From NCBI GenBank assembly GCA_948663575.1, contig CAPNAV010000003.1, forward strand, positions 1 to 52,983: DNA of 52,983 nt, in the 5' to 3' direction. The stretch's first letter is position 1. Each line of letters starts with the position of its first letter. The notes under the pieces were generated by a model. It had not been told where the DNA came from. It made no database searches and saw nothing but the letters and a program-made list of their open reading frames with translations. A program made the translations under genes and the position numbers. This stretch comes from an uncultured Candidatus Saccharibacteria bacterium. GTDB lineage: Bacteria > Patescibacteriota > Saccharimonadia > Saccharimonadales > Saccharimonadaceae. Positions 24,352-32,792 of this stretch are shown here, piece after piece.

Positions 24352-26451
24352 ATGGCAAGCGAAGTCAAAGACCTATCAAAGCTCCGCAATATTGGTATTA
24401 TTGCCCATATCGATGCGGGAAAGACTACTACCTCAGAGGCTATCCTCTATCGTACTGGTCTTAAACACAAAATCGACCTAGTTAAAGGTGGCACTGGTGG
24501 TGCTACTACCGACTGGATGGAACAAGAAAAAGAGCGTGGTATTACGATTACCTCTGCTGCTGTCACTGTTTATTGGAAAAACCACAAAATTAATATTATT
24601 GATACTCCGGGCCATATCGACTTTACTGCCGAGGTGGAGCGCTCTCTTCGCGTGCTCGATGGTGCCGTGGTAGTCTTTGATGGTAAGATGGGCGTCGAAG
24701 CTCAGTCCGAAACTGTCTGGCGCCAAGCTACAAAATACGGCGTGCCTCGCATCTGTTTTGTCAACAAAATCAACCAAATCGGTGGCGACTTCTATAAGTC
24801 CTTGGATAGCATTCACAAACGCTTGTCCAAAAACGCCGTAGCTATCCACTTGCCAATCGGTTTCGAAAAAGACATTTGTGGTATTGTTGATCTCGTCGAT
24901 ATGAAGGCTTATACTTATAACGACTATGCAGATCACGAGTTGACCGTTGGCGAAATCCCAGCTGATATGCTCGAAAAAGCTAAGAACGCTCGCAGCCTTC
25001 TTGTTGAAGAAGCTGTCCAGGCTGATGAAGCTTTGATGGACAAATTCTTTAACCAAGGTGAAGAATCTATTACCGAAGTTGAGCTTAAGGCTGCTCTTCG
25101 CAAGCGTGTGCTTGATGGTGACTTCTTCCTTGTTACTGGCGGCGATGGTCGTGGCGTGATCGTTGAAAAGGTGCTTGATCTTGTTACTGATTATCTCCCA
25201 TCTCCACTCGATCGCGATCAGGGCCAGACTGTTGGCGTCGATCCCAAAACCGGCAACGAAGTTATTCGCAAAGCTAGCGATAGCGAACCTCTTACAGCTC
25301 TCGCCTTTAAAATTGCTACCGACCCATTCGTAGGTAAGCTTATCTTTATTCGTGTTTATGCGGGTAAACTGAAATCTGGTGATACTGTTCTCAACGCCAC
25401 TACTAGCAGCAAGGAACGTATTGGTCGTATTGTTCGTATGTTTGCTGATAAGCGCGAGGAAATCTCCGAGATTACCGCTGGCGATATTGCTGCGGTAGTT
25501 GGCATGAAAGACGTTACTACCGGTACTACCATCTGCGATCCAACTCATCCTATTCATCTTGAGGATATTACTTTCCCAGATCCTCCAGTATCTATCGCCG
25601 TTGAGCCAAAGACTAAGTCTGACCAAGAAAAAATGGGTCTCGGTCTCCAGAAACTCGTCGAGGAAGATCCAACCCTCCGCGTTCATACCGATGAAGAAAC
25701 CGGCCAGACCATTATCTCCGGTATGGGTGAGCTCCATCTCGAAATTGCCATCGACCGTCTAAACAAAGAACATGGTGTCGAGGCTAATACTGGTGCTCCG
25801 CAAGTTGCCTATCGCGAAACTATTCGCGGCACTGCCGAGGCTCAAGGTAAGCACATTAAACAATCCGGTGGTCGTGGTCAATATGGTGACGTTTGGATTA
25901 AGTTTGAACCAAATGAGCCAGACAAAGGTTTCGAATTTATCGACCAGATTAAAGGTGGCGTTGTTCCTCAAGAATATCGCAAACCAGTCCAGCAAGGCGT
26001 CGAAGAAACTCTCGCTGGTGGTGTTATCGCTGGCTATCCAGTCATCGACGTTAAGGCTACTCTCTATGATGGTTCCTATCATGACGTCGACTCTAGTGAG
26101 CTCGCCTTCAAGCTCGCTGGTGCGCTAGCTACTCGTGAAGGTATTAAGAAAGCTCAACCAGTTTTGCTCGAGCCAGTCATGAAGCTTGAAGTCACTACTC
26201 CGGAAGAATTCATGGGTGATGTTATTGGTGACATTAACTCTCGTCGCGGTCGTATTGATGCTATGGAAGACCTTGCTGGTGGCGCTAAGCTCATCAAGGC
26301 TTTCTGTCCGCTTGCCAATCTCTTCGGTTACACCTCCGACCTCCGCTCAATGTCACAAGGTCGTGCTGCTAGTACTATGGAACTCTTTGCTTACGAGGAA
26401 GTACCACCAAACGTAGCTCAAGAGGTTATCGAAAAGAGAAACACGAAGTAG
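24352..26451 (+). CDS. fusA: Translation elongation factor G
   Basis: 699 aa, full-length EF-G. P-loop AHIDAGKTT, switch II DTPGHIDFT and domain IV/V landmarks (GRGQYGDVWIKFEP, SSELAFKLAGALATREG) are present; the protein catalyses GTP-driven translocation on the ribosome. The G4 motif is unusual: residues 138-141 read NKIN, where EF-G has NKxD; the Asp normally contacts the guanine base. The codons at 24763-24774 are AAC AAA ATC AAC. The surrounding context (RICFV before, QIGGDF after) is otherwise typical. It is a monocistronic gene with its own promoter, leader and terminator. Confidence 0.98.
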   Translation: MASEVKDLSKLRNIGIIAHIDAGKTTTSEAILYRTGLKHKIDLVKGGTGGATTDWMEQEKERGITITSAAVTVYWKNHKINIIDTPGHIDFTAEVERSLRVLDGAVVVFDGKMGVEAQSETVWRQATKYGVPRICFVNKINQIGGDFYKSLDSIHKRLSKNAVAIHLPIGFEKDICGIVDLVDMKAYTYNDYADHELTVGEIPADMLEKAKNARSLLVEEAVQADEALMDKFFNQGEESITEVELKAALRKRVLDGDFFLVTGGDGRGVIVEKVLDLVTDYLPSPLDRDQGQTVGVDPKTGNEVIRKASDSEPLTALAFKIATDPFVGKLIFIRVYAGKLKSGDTVLNATTSSKERIGRIVRMFADKREEISEITAGDIAAVVGMKDVTTGTTICDPTHPIHLEDITFPDPPVSIAVEPKTKSDQEKMGLGLQKLVEEDPTLRVHTDEETGQTIISGMGELHLEIAIDRLNKEHGVEANTGAPQVAYRETIRGTAEAQGKHIKQSGGRGQYGDVWIKFEPNEPDKGFEFIDQIKGGVVPQEYRKPVQQGVEETLAGGVIAGYPVIDVKATLYDGSYHDVDSSELAFKLAGALATREGIKKAQPVLLEPVMKLEVTTPEEFMGDVIGDINSRRGRIDAMEDLAGGAKLIKAFCPLANLFGYTSDLRSMSQGRAASTMELFAYEEVPPNVAQEVIEKRNTK

Positions 26452-26470
26452 TAGAACAGCAATAGAGCCA

Positions 26471-26498
26471 AAATACCTCCATTTGGGGGTATTTTTGG
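26471..26498 (+). terminator. fusA terminator
   Basis: AAATACCTCC (26471-26480) pairs with GGGGGTATTT (26485-26494) over 10 bp with one T:G and a 4-nt loop, then T residues. Confidence 0.85.
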
Positions 26499-26518
26499 GA
26501 AAACTACTCAAAGCATTA

Positions 26519-26524
26519 TATAAT
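26519..26524 (+). promoter_or_regulatory. -10 box of the two-component genes
   Basis: TATAAT ending 9 nt before the ATG at 26534. No Shine-Dalgarno sequence; leaderless or near-leaderless. Confidence 0.5.
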
Positions 26525-26533
26525 ATACATGTT

Positions 26534-27220
26534 ATGCACCGAATACTGATTATTGAGGATGATGTTGCTATGCGCCAAGCTCTGACTAATCTTTTGTCGA
26601 GCTCGGATTATACACCTGTTGCTATTGAAGAATTTTCGCGAGAGAAACTCCTGTCAGCAATTTTGAGTAGCGAGACGGACTTAATATTGCTCGATTTAAA
26701 TCTGCCCGAACAGAATGGCGTGCAGTTGCTCAAGCAAATTCGGCAGACATCTCAGACACCTGTAATTATGGTGACAAGTAGTAACTCTGAGATTGATGAA
26801 GTGCTTTCCATGGAATATGGCGCAGATGACTACGTCACAAAGCCTTATAGTCCTAATGTCTTGCTGTTACGCATTGCTGCGGTTTTGCGTCGTTCGGATA
26901 CTCCTAGTCGCATGATAAAATTCCGTGATCTTAACATTAATATGGCTCGCGGCACCATCGAACAGAAGCCTAATGGATCAACAAAGCCCAAACGCATACT
27001 TCTAACCAAGAACGAAATGATTATTTTAGGTCATCTTTTAGATCATCAGGGGGAGATTGTTGCCCGCGATGCACTTATGACTGATCTCTGGAATAATCAA
27101 GAATACATCAACGATAATGCGCTCACCGTCAATATCAGTCGCTTGCGCGCGAAGCTGGAATCCTTAGGCGCTGGCGATGCTATCGAAACCCGTAAAGGTC
27201 TGGGGTATATATTAGCATGA
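26534..27220 (+). CDS. OmpR/PhoB-family response regulator
   Basis: 228 aa from the ATG at 26534; an in-frame start at 26483 would read through the -10 box. The receiver domain begins ILIIEDDVAMRQAL (acidic pocket), phospho-acceptor Asp54 sits in LILLDLNLPEQNG, and the Thr/Ser and Lys positions are in VTSS and DDYVTKPY. The C-terminal winged helix includes LLTKNEMIILGHL and the recognition helix NALTVNISRLRAKLE. Its TGA overlaps the ATG of the kinase (ATGA), so both are co-translated. Location next to a BceAB-like exporter suggests it drives that exporter's transcription. Confidence 0.94.
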   Translation: MHRILIIEDDVAMRQALTNLLSSSDYTPVAIEEFSREKLLSAILSSETDLILLDLNLPEQNGVQLLKQIRQTSQTPVIMVTSSNSEIDEVLSMEYGADDYVTKPYSPNVLLLRIAAVLRRSDTPSRMIKFRDLNINMARGTIEQKPNGSTKPKRILLTKNEMIILGHLLDHQGEIVARDALMTDLWNNQEYINDNALTVNISRLRAKLESLGAGDAIETRKGLGYILA

Positions 27221-28260
27221 AGTCTCAACTTCAAACATCGGATTGGAAAACTATAGCCAGCTTAAAAGTGTTTCTGCGAGACCGTATCTATGTTATCATG
27301 CTGGCAGTCGCCTCTTTGTTTACCTTGCTACTCTTTTTGTTGGCTCTCAAGATTGCATTGGAAGTTATAATTGTCGTTGCTGTAGTTTTTATTGTTTTTG
27401 TAACCATTAGTCTGGCTATTGAGTACTCCCGCCGTCGATACTTTTATCAGAACCTATTACAGAATTTGCAAACCCTCGATCAAGCCTACTTAATACTGGA
27501 AACACTAGAACCACCTAACTTCTATGAGGGTAAAATACTTTGGGAGACTCTTTATCAAGCCAATAAGTCCATGGCTGAGCATGTTAAGCGTCATGCTATG
27601 ATGACTAAGGATTTCCGCGAATATATTGAACTCTGGATCCACGAAGCTAAAACTCCACTTGCCACTTTAACTATTATGAATCGAGATCCGAGAATATCCG
27701 AGCAGCTTCAGCGTCTTGATGGTTATCTCGAGCAAGTTTTATATTACGTTCGCGCCGAACATGCCGAAAGCGACTATTTAATAAAAAAACTTACTCTAGC
27801 TAACGTTGTCCATAATCTTGCCATGCATCAACGCGAAATCATCCAAGCGCGACATATTGACTTCTCGACAGAGAACCTTGATTTCATGGTTTTTAGTGAC
27901 GCAAAGTGGCTAGAGTTTATCCTCGGGCAGATTCTTACAAATAGCATTAAATATGGCAGTAATAGAATCGTTGTCGCTGCCGCTCAGAATCAGGATGGCG
28001 ACATCGAACTCGAGATATCTGATAATGGCATCGGCATTGCCGAGAAAGACTTGTCGCGAATTTTTGAAAAATCTTTCACAGGTGCAAACGGGCGTCAGGC
28101 GGATTCTAGTCGTTCCACTGGGATGGGGTTATATATTGTTAACACACTATGCCGTAAACTAGGTCATCAGGTTTCTGCTGAGTCCATTATTGGTCAGGGA
28201 ACTACCATCAAAATAGTATTCAAGAATCATGATTATTATCATGTCACTAACTCTCAATAA
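27217..28260 (+). CDS. Sensor histidine kinase, intramembrane-sensing type
   Basis: 347 aa. Two adjacent TM helices (about 24-46 and 48-68) joined by almost no external loop, so there is no extracellular sensor domain. This is the layout of BceS-type kinases that sense through their partner ABC exporter (family knowledge). The phospho-acceptor His142 lies in WIHEAKTPLATL, and the ATPase domain has the N box QILTNSIKYG, G1 box DNGIGIAEKD and G2 box GMGLYIV. The ATG overlaps the regulator's stop. The next genes encode the exporter, consistent with a BceRS-AB module. Confidence 0.93.
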   Translation: MKSQLQTSDWKTIASLKVFLRDRIYVIMLAVASLFTLLLFLLALKIALEVIIVVAVVFIVFVTISLAIEYSRRRYFYQNLLQNLQTLDQAYLILETLEPPNFYEGKILWETLYQANKSMAEHVKRHAMMTKDFREYIELWIHEAKTPLATLTIMNRDPRISEQLQRLDGYLEQVLYYVRAEHAESDYLIKKLTLANVVHNLAMHQREIIQARHIDFSTENLDFMVFSDAKWLEFILGQILTNSIKYGSNRIVVAAAQNQDGDIELEISDNGIGIAEKDLSRIFEKSFTGANGRQADSSRSTGMGLYIVNTLCRKLGHQVSAESIIGQGTTIKIVFKNHDYYHVTNSQ

Positions 28261-28290
28261 TAGACATCAAAAGCTCAATCTTACAAAAAA

Positions 28291-28308
28291 GTAATCCAAA
28301 TGTAATCC
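28291..28308 (+). promoter_or_regulatory. Direct-repeat operator of the BceAB-like exporter
   Basis: GTAATCC occurs at 28291-28297 and again at 28302-28308, an 11-bp repeat. It ends about 30 bp before the -10 box at 28339. OmpR-family regulators bind direct repeats of about one helical turn upstream of the core promoter, so this is a good site for the neighbouring regulator. Confidence 0.5.
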
Positions 28309-28338
28309 TCTACCGACGACAACTAATGGGGAATCAAA

Positions 28339-28344
28339 TATAAT
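28339..28344 (+). promoter_or_regulatory. Leaderless-type -10 of the exporter operon
   Basis: TATAAT ending 6 nt before the ATG at 28351. No good -35, as expected for an activator-dependent promoter. Confidence 0.6.
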
Positions 28345-28350
28345 CAAACC

Positions 28351-29118
28351 ATGAAAACAATTTTAGAATTAGAAAAAGTAGAAAAATACTACGGCAACCA
28401 TTCGTCGCTCACTAAAGCTATCGACAATATCTCATTCAAAGTTGAAGAGGGTGAGTTTGTGGCCATCATGGGCGCCAGTGGTTCCGGTAAAACCACCCTG
28501 CTAAACGTTATTTCCACTATTGATCGTGTCACGTCCGGTCATATCTATGTGGATGGCGAGGACATTACCAGTCTACGCGGTGACAGTCTAAATCAATTTC
28601 GCCGCGAAAAGCTAGGTTTTATTTTTCAGGATTTCAACTTGCTCGATTCGCTAACTGCCTTCGAGAATATCGCCTTGGCATTATCGATTCAGAATTTTGA
28701 TACACATGAAATCGAAGATCGCGTCAAAAAAGTTGCCAAGAAGCTCGATATTGAGAAAGTTCTAAAGAAGTATCCTTATCAGATGTCCGGCGGCCAGAAG
28801 CAGCGCGCTGCTTCGGCTCGAGCGATTATTACCGACCCGAAGCTGGTTTTAGCCGACGAACCTACTGGTGCGCTCGATTCAAAGTCGTCAAAGATGCTTT
28901 TGGAACAATTCGAGCAGCTAAATCACGATTATCAGGCTACTATTCTGATGGTGACACACGACGCCTTTGCTGCATCATACGCTACACGCGTGATTTTTGT
29001 TAAGGACGGAAAGATTTTTAATGAAATTCGCAAAGGTAAAGATACTCGCAAGCAGTTCTTTGATGCTATTATCGAGGTAGTTACATTACTCGGAGGGGAT
29101 GCTAACGATGTTTTGTAA
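28351..29118 (+). CDS. BceA-like ABC transporter ATP-binding protein
   Basis: 255 aa. Walker A GASGSGKTT, Q-loop FIFQDFNLLDSLTAFENI, signature MSGGQKQRAASARA, Walker B LVLADEPTGALDSKSS, and switch His in VTHD. The ISTIDRVTSG and FNLLDSLT segments are typical of the BceA/YxdL group that exports or dislodges cationic antimicrobial peptides with a large permease. Its last 11 nt overlap the permease start. It is preceded by a leaderless-type promoter and an operator-like direct repeat. Confidence 0.93.
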   Translation: MKTILELEKVEKYYGNHSSLTKAIDNISFKVEEGEFVAIMGASGSGKTTLLNVISTIDRVTSGHIYVDGEDITSLRGDSLNQFRREKLGFIFQDFNLLDSLTAFENIALALSIQNFDTHEIEDRVKKVAKKLDIEKVLKKYPYQMSGGQKQRAASARAIITDPKLVLADEPTGALDSKSSKMLLEQFEQLNHDYQATILMVTHDAFAASYATRVIFVKDGKIFNEIRKGKDTRKQFFDAIIEVVTLLGGDANDVL

Positions 29119-31195
29119 ACTTGCCCTCAAAAACATCCGGCGCAGTATTAAAGATTACGCTATTTACTTTTTTACTCTCGTGCTTGGTGTCGCTGTATTT
29201 TATGTCTTTAATGCCATTGAGAGCCAAACCGTTCTACTTGATGTTACGCCGCGCATGCGCGATATGATCGAGCTCACCAATGGCATTCTCTCTGCTGTCA
29301 GTATTCTAGTTTCACTTATTCTTGGTTTTCTAATTATCTATGCTTCTCGGTTCTTGATCAAGCGCCGTAGTAAGGAGTTTGGTATTTACCTTACGCTCGG
29401 TATGAGTAAGCGTAAAATATCCACTATTTTGCTTCTGGAAACGCTTTTCATCGGTCTCATCTCTCTTGCTATCGGCTTGCTTGCTGGCGTAGTTATTTCA
29501 CAGTTTACTAGCGTATTAGTAGCAAACATGTTTGAGGCTAATCTTACGAGATTTACCTTCGTCTTCTCAGTGTCGGCTATGCTCAAGAGTCTCCTCTATT
29601 TTGGTGTTATCTATCTAATCGTGATGATCTTTAATACTGTCAACATCAGTCGTCAAAAGCTCATCAATCTCTTATCTAGTAGTCGCCGCAGCGAAAAAGT
29701 AAAAATGAAAAACCCTTGGGTTTGTACCGTTGTTTTCTTAGTCGCATGCGCTATGCTTGCTTGGTCATATTGGATGGTAACAGCTGGAATTGCAGACTTC
29801 ATTTCATCGGTTGAGGAAAACTTCTTCCTAGTTATTGCTACGGGGGTAATCGCAACCTTCTTACTTTTCTGGTCTTTATCTGGCTTGCTTCTTCGCATCT
29901 TCACTAGTCTAAAAGGCATCTACTATCGCAAACTGAATAGTTTCACGCTTCGTCAATTCAGTAGTAAGATTAATACCACTGTCGCTTCAATGTCATTAAT
30001 CTCCCTCATGTTGTTTGTCACGATCTGCGTTCTTAGTTCTGCGCTTTCAGTTCGGAACTACATTAATGCCACCTTGCGCGACGAAATCCCCGTTGATATT
30101 GAATTCGTCAAATACTATCATACGGATACTGATGGTAAGCCCGAAGCAACTCAGGTTGGTTCATTTAAAGATGAGCTGGAACAGATTCTAGCCGATCATG
30201 GTATTAACGCGGATGAAATATTTTCAGCAATAGTAGCCTTTCCTCGCTACGAATCTAATATTTTGAGTCTACGAGATACGCTTGGCGAGTTAGCTGATGA
30301 GATAGAACTCACAAACCCAGAATTATATATCGACTCCCCTGAGGAAGTGATACATCTTAGTGAATATAACGCTCTTGCAAGAGCTATAGGCAACCCCGAA
30401 CTCTCACTAGCAAGCGACGAATATGCGATCGTTGCAAATTATCAGCCAGCCATCACGACTTTCCGTAATCCGGCACTCGCCGCTAATACTGAAATTACCA
30501 TAGCCGGTAAAACCTTACGACCTAAATACTCCGAAGTTCAGAATGGCTCTGTGCGCTTATCTCAAGCCTACGGTAATGATGGGGTAATCATAATTCCGGA
30601 TAGCATATCGCTTGACAATAAAGAAGTAATAGAATGGGTCGCCGAATGCGTTTATCGCGACAATATTGACAAAAAAGCCGCTGAGGCTGCCATCGAAGAC
30701 GTCTTTTCCCACTATGGTATCTACCAAAGCCCTGATTCCGATGGTACATATAGTAGCTTTATCTACTTCAATAGCCGCCAAGAGATAATCGATAATAGTG
30801 TTAGTACAAATGCTATGGTCACATTCATCGGATTGTATCTCGGTATCATCTTCCTAATCTCTAGTGCCGCCGTCTTAGCTCTTAAAGAACTTTCCGAAAG
30901 TAGTGATAACCGCGATAAATTCACTATGCTCCGCAAAATCGGTACCAGTGAAAAAATGTTGACTAGCGCCTTGTTCTGGCAGATCGCCATCTTCTTTGCT
31001 TTCCCGCTCTTAGTTGCCATCATTCACTCCATCTTCGGCATTAAGTTCTGTAGCTTTATTCTAGAAGGGTTTGGCGGTATGGATCTAATCGGCGCTATCA
31101 CCACCACTGCAGGCATTCTCATTCTTATTTATGGCGGTTATTTCTTAATTACCTTCCTATGTAGTAAGAATATTATTCGCGAACATCGACATTAG
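29108..31195 (+). CDS. BceB-like ABC permease with large external domain
   Basis: 695 aa from the ATG at 29108, which lies 9 nt after GGAGGGG; the alternative ATG at 29099 would abut this site. Ten predicted TM helices. One is N-terminal, then a pair with the coupling segment RRSKEFGIYLTLGMSKRKISTILLLE, further helices, a large external domain (about residues 310-575) between TM7 and TM8, and the last three helices with LRKIGTSEKMLTSALFWQIAIF. This is the BceB architecture, in which the external domain handles peptide antibiotics. With the upstream regulator and kinase it forms a complete flux-sensing resistance module, presumably against host-derived or competitor peptides. Confidence 0.92.
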   Translation: MFCKLALKNIRRSIKDYAIYFFTLVLGVAVFYVFNAIESQTVLLDVTPRMRDMIELTNGILSAVSILVSLILGFLIIYASRFLIKRRSKEFGIYLTLGMSKRKISTILLLETLFIGLISLAIGLLAGVVISQFTSVLVANMFEANLTRFTFVFSVSAMLKSLLYFGVIYLIVMIFNTVNISRQKLINLLSSSRRSEKVKMKNPWVCTVVFLVACAMLAWSYWMVTAGIADFISSVEENFFLVIATGVIATFLLFWSLSGLLLRIFTSLKGIYYRKLNSFTLRQFSSKINTTVASMSLISLMLFVTICVLSSALSVRNYINATLRDEIPVDIEFVKYYHTDTDGKPEATQVGSFKDELEQILADHGINADEIFSAIVAFPRYESNILSLRDTLGELADEIELTNPELYIDSPEEVIHLSEYNALARAIGNPELSLASDEYAIVANYQPAITTFRNPALAANTEITIAGKTLRPKYSEVQNGSVRLSQAYGNDGVIIIPDSISLDNKEVIEWVAECVYRDNIDKKAAEAAIEDVFSHYGIYQSPDSDGTYSSFIYFNSRQEIIDNSVSTNAMVTFIGLYLGIIFLISSAAVLALKELSESSDNRDKFTMLRKIGTSEKMLTSALFWQIAIFFAFPLLVAIIHSIFGIKFCSFILEGFGGMDLIGAITTTAGILILIYGGYFLITFLCSKNIIREHRH

Positions 31196-31222
31196 TGAAA
31201 ATTATAGTGTCACTACCTACAT

Positions 31223-31244
31223 CCCCGCCACATCAATGGCGGGG
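31223..31244. terminator. Hairpin between convergent genes
   Basis: CCCCGCCA (31223-31230) and TGGCGGGG (31237-31244) form a perfect 8-bp stem with a 6-nt loop between the convergent permease and ABC1-kinase genes. T-runs are weak on both sides, so termination efficiency is uncertain. Confidence 0.6.
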
Positions 31245-31254
31245 AATTGGTAGA

Positions 31255-32697
31255 TTATTTATCAGCAAAATTCGTCTTGCTACCGGCATTTTTGACCAAT
31301 GTTAGCACCTCTCGATAATGCTCGAATGCTTGCTGACACTGCGAACAGATGTTCTCTAAGCTATCAATCTGGCTAGCCAGACCGCCCGCCAAACCATCGT
31401 GCAGGGAAATGTTGATAAAGTTTGGCACCAAGTTTAATCCAGAGCAAATTATCGTTCTCGTATCTTTTATAGTACGATCAATATAGAATTCTGCTACCTG
31501 TCTGGCTAATAATTTTTGTGTATTAATCGGATTTCCGACTATCGTATTAATACCGAAGAGCGCCAAGAATGATTTAGCCATTTTGAATAAAAACTCCGGC
31601 GGCGCTACGTCATGTTTTGTAAAAACTCCCATCATTTCTACAAAAAACTGTTCTATTGAAATTTGATGCATTCTTTGGTTGATCTCGCCCATCATTACGG
31701 CTAATTCTTTACGATCAACTTGTTCAAATGTACTATGTTCAAGTAATAGATCCACTAGCGTCTCCGTCTTTCCGGTATAAGCATCAAGCAGCAGCTGGCG
31801 AGCTAGTTCCGCTTCAGTGGCATTTAACTCAAAAATCAACCCCATGTCCAAGAACCCGATATTACCATCACGGTCAAGATAAATATTGCCTCCATGAGAA
31901 TCGCCATGAAATACAATCGTTTTACCGTGCAATAAGGCATAAAATGACAACGACATATATGCGTCAATCGCTTGAATAATCTTACTCTTATTTTGCGGAG
32001 TCAGCGGCGTCCGATTTATAGTAGTTTCATGAATAAATTCCATCGCAATAATATTATTAGTGCAGAAATCTTGAAAAAGCCGTGGCGTCACTATCCTAGT
32101 AGTGACGTTTTTAACCTTCCCATTAACACTTTTTGCGAAATCTTGGTAGCGTAAAATGTTTTGTTGTTCGTTACTGAAATCGGTTTCCTGATAAATCCAA
32201 TCAAGATAATATGTTAAACCTTTATCAGCGCCAATCAAATTACGAAAACAGGCTAAATTTCCATAACGTCGGATTATTCGACGAATTTGCCTGACGTCTC
32301 GCTGTATTCTACGGGTCAAATCTTGACGTTTTATTTTTAAAGCTACTTCGGTGCCATCTTTCAGCGTGGCGTGATGTACTTGCGAAATTGATGCTGATCC
32401 AACTGGGATAGGATCAACACTAGTAAAATACTGCATATAATTCTCGCCATATTCTAATTGCAGGATTTTCTGAACCTTTGCAAAGGGAATCGGATCGCAG
32501 CGGTCGCAGATTTTAGCTAGCTGTTGCCTATCTTGCTCGTTAAAAATCTCTCCCACGTTCTGCATGGCCAAAATCTGTGCTAGTTTAATATAGACTACGC
32601 CCATCTTCTGCGCAAAATCACAAATCACGCGGCCAGTATTTTGTCGCAAGATAAACTTCCTGATTAACATTATCAGTCCAAACCAATATAACCGCAT
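31255..32697 (-). CDS. ABC1/UbiB/ADCK-family atypical kinase-like protein
   Basis: 480 aa. The family landmarks are the N-terminal KxGQ region, here GVVYIKLAQILAMQN (KLAQ, so Gly is Ala), the nucleotide loop PVGSASISQVHHATLKDGTEVALKI, the catalytic-loop equivalent VFHGDSHGGNIYLD and the Mg-binding GFLDMG. UbiB/Coq8 proteins use ATP to support quinone or other lipid chemistry; no quinone gene is seen in this window, so the role here is open. The C-terminus lacks the two TM helices of UbiB. The start at 32697 follows GAGGAG. It faces away from rmuC. Confidence 0.85.
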   Translation of the reverse strand: MRLYWFGLIMLIRKFILRQNTGRVICDFAQKMGVVYIKLAQILAMQNVGEIFNEQDRQQLAKICDRCDPIPFAKVQKILQLEYGENYMQYFTSVDPIPVGSASISQVHHATLKDGTEVALKIKRQDLTRRIQRDVRQIRRIIRRYGNLACFRNLIGADKGLTYYLDWIYQETDFSNEQQNILRYQDFAKSVNGKVKNVTTRIVTPRLFQDFCTNNIIAMEFIHETTINRTPLTPQNKSKIIQAIDAYMSLSFYALLHGKTIVFHGDSHGGNIYLDRDGNIGFLDMGLIFELNATEAELARQLLLDAYTGKTETLVDLLLEHSTFEQVDRKELAVMMGEINQRMHQISIEQFFVEMMGVFTKHDVAPPEFLFKMAKSFLALFGINTIVGNPINTQKLLARQVAEFYIDRTIKDTRTIICSGLNLVPNFINISLHDGLAGGLASQIDSLENICSQCQQAFEHYREVLTLVKNAGSKTNFADK

Positions 32698-32716
32698 TCT
32701 ATCTCCTCTTTACTTC

Positions 32717-32722
32717 AGTATA
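32717..32722 (-). promoter_or_regulatory. -10 box of the ABC1-kinase gene
   Basis: TATACT on the minus strand, 19 nt before the ATG at 32697, with a Shine-Dalgarno sequence (GAGGAG) between. The -35 is poor (TTTGAT). Confidence 0.4.
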
Positions 32723-32777
32723 TTAGAATTTGTAAAATAATCAAACCCGTATCTATACAAAAATATTCCGCTTGTGC

Positions 32778-32783
32778 TATAAT
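32778..32783 (+). promoter_or_regulatory. Leaderless-type -10 of rmuC
   Basis: TGC followed by TATAAT, ending 9 nt before the ATG at 32793; no Shine-Dalgarno sequence. Confidence 0.6.
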
Positions 32784-32792
32784 CAAAATATT

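Noticed and set aside
24478..25737. Long antisense ORF (419 codons) opposite fusA
   Set aside because: It is a shadow of a strongly biased coding sequence; no start signal, and the sense frame is a clear EF-G.
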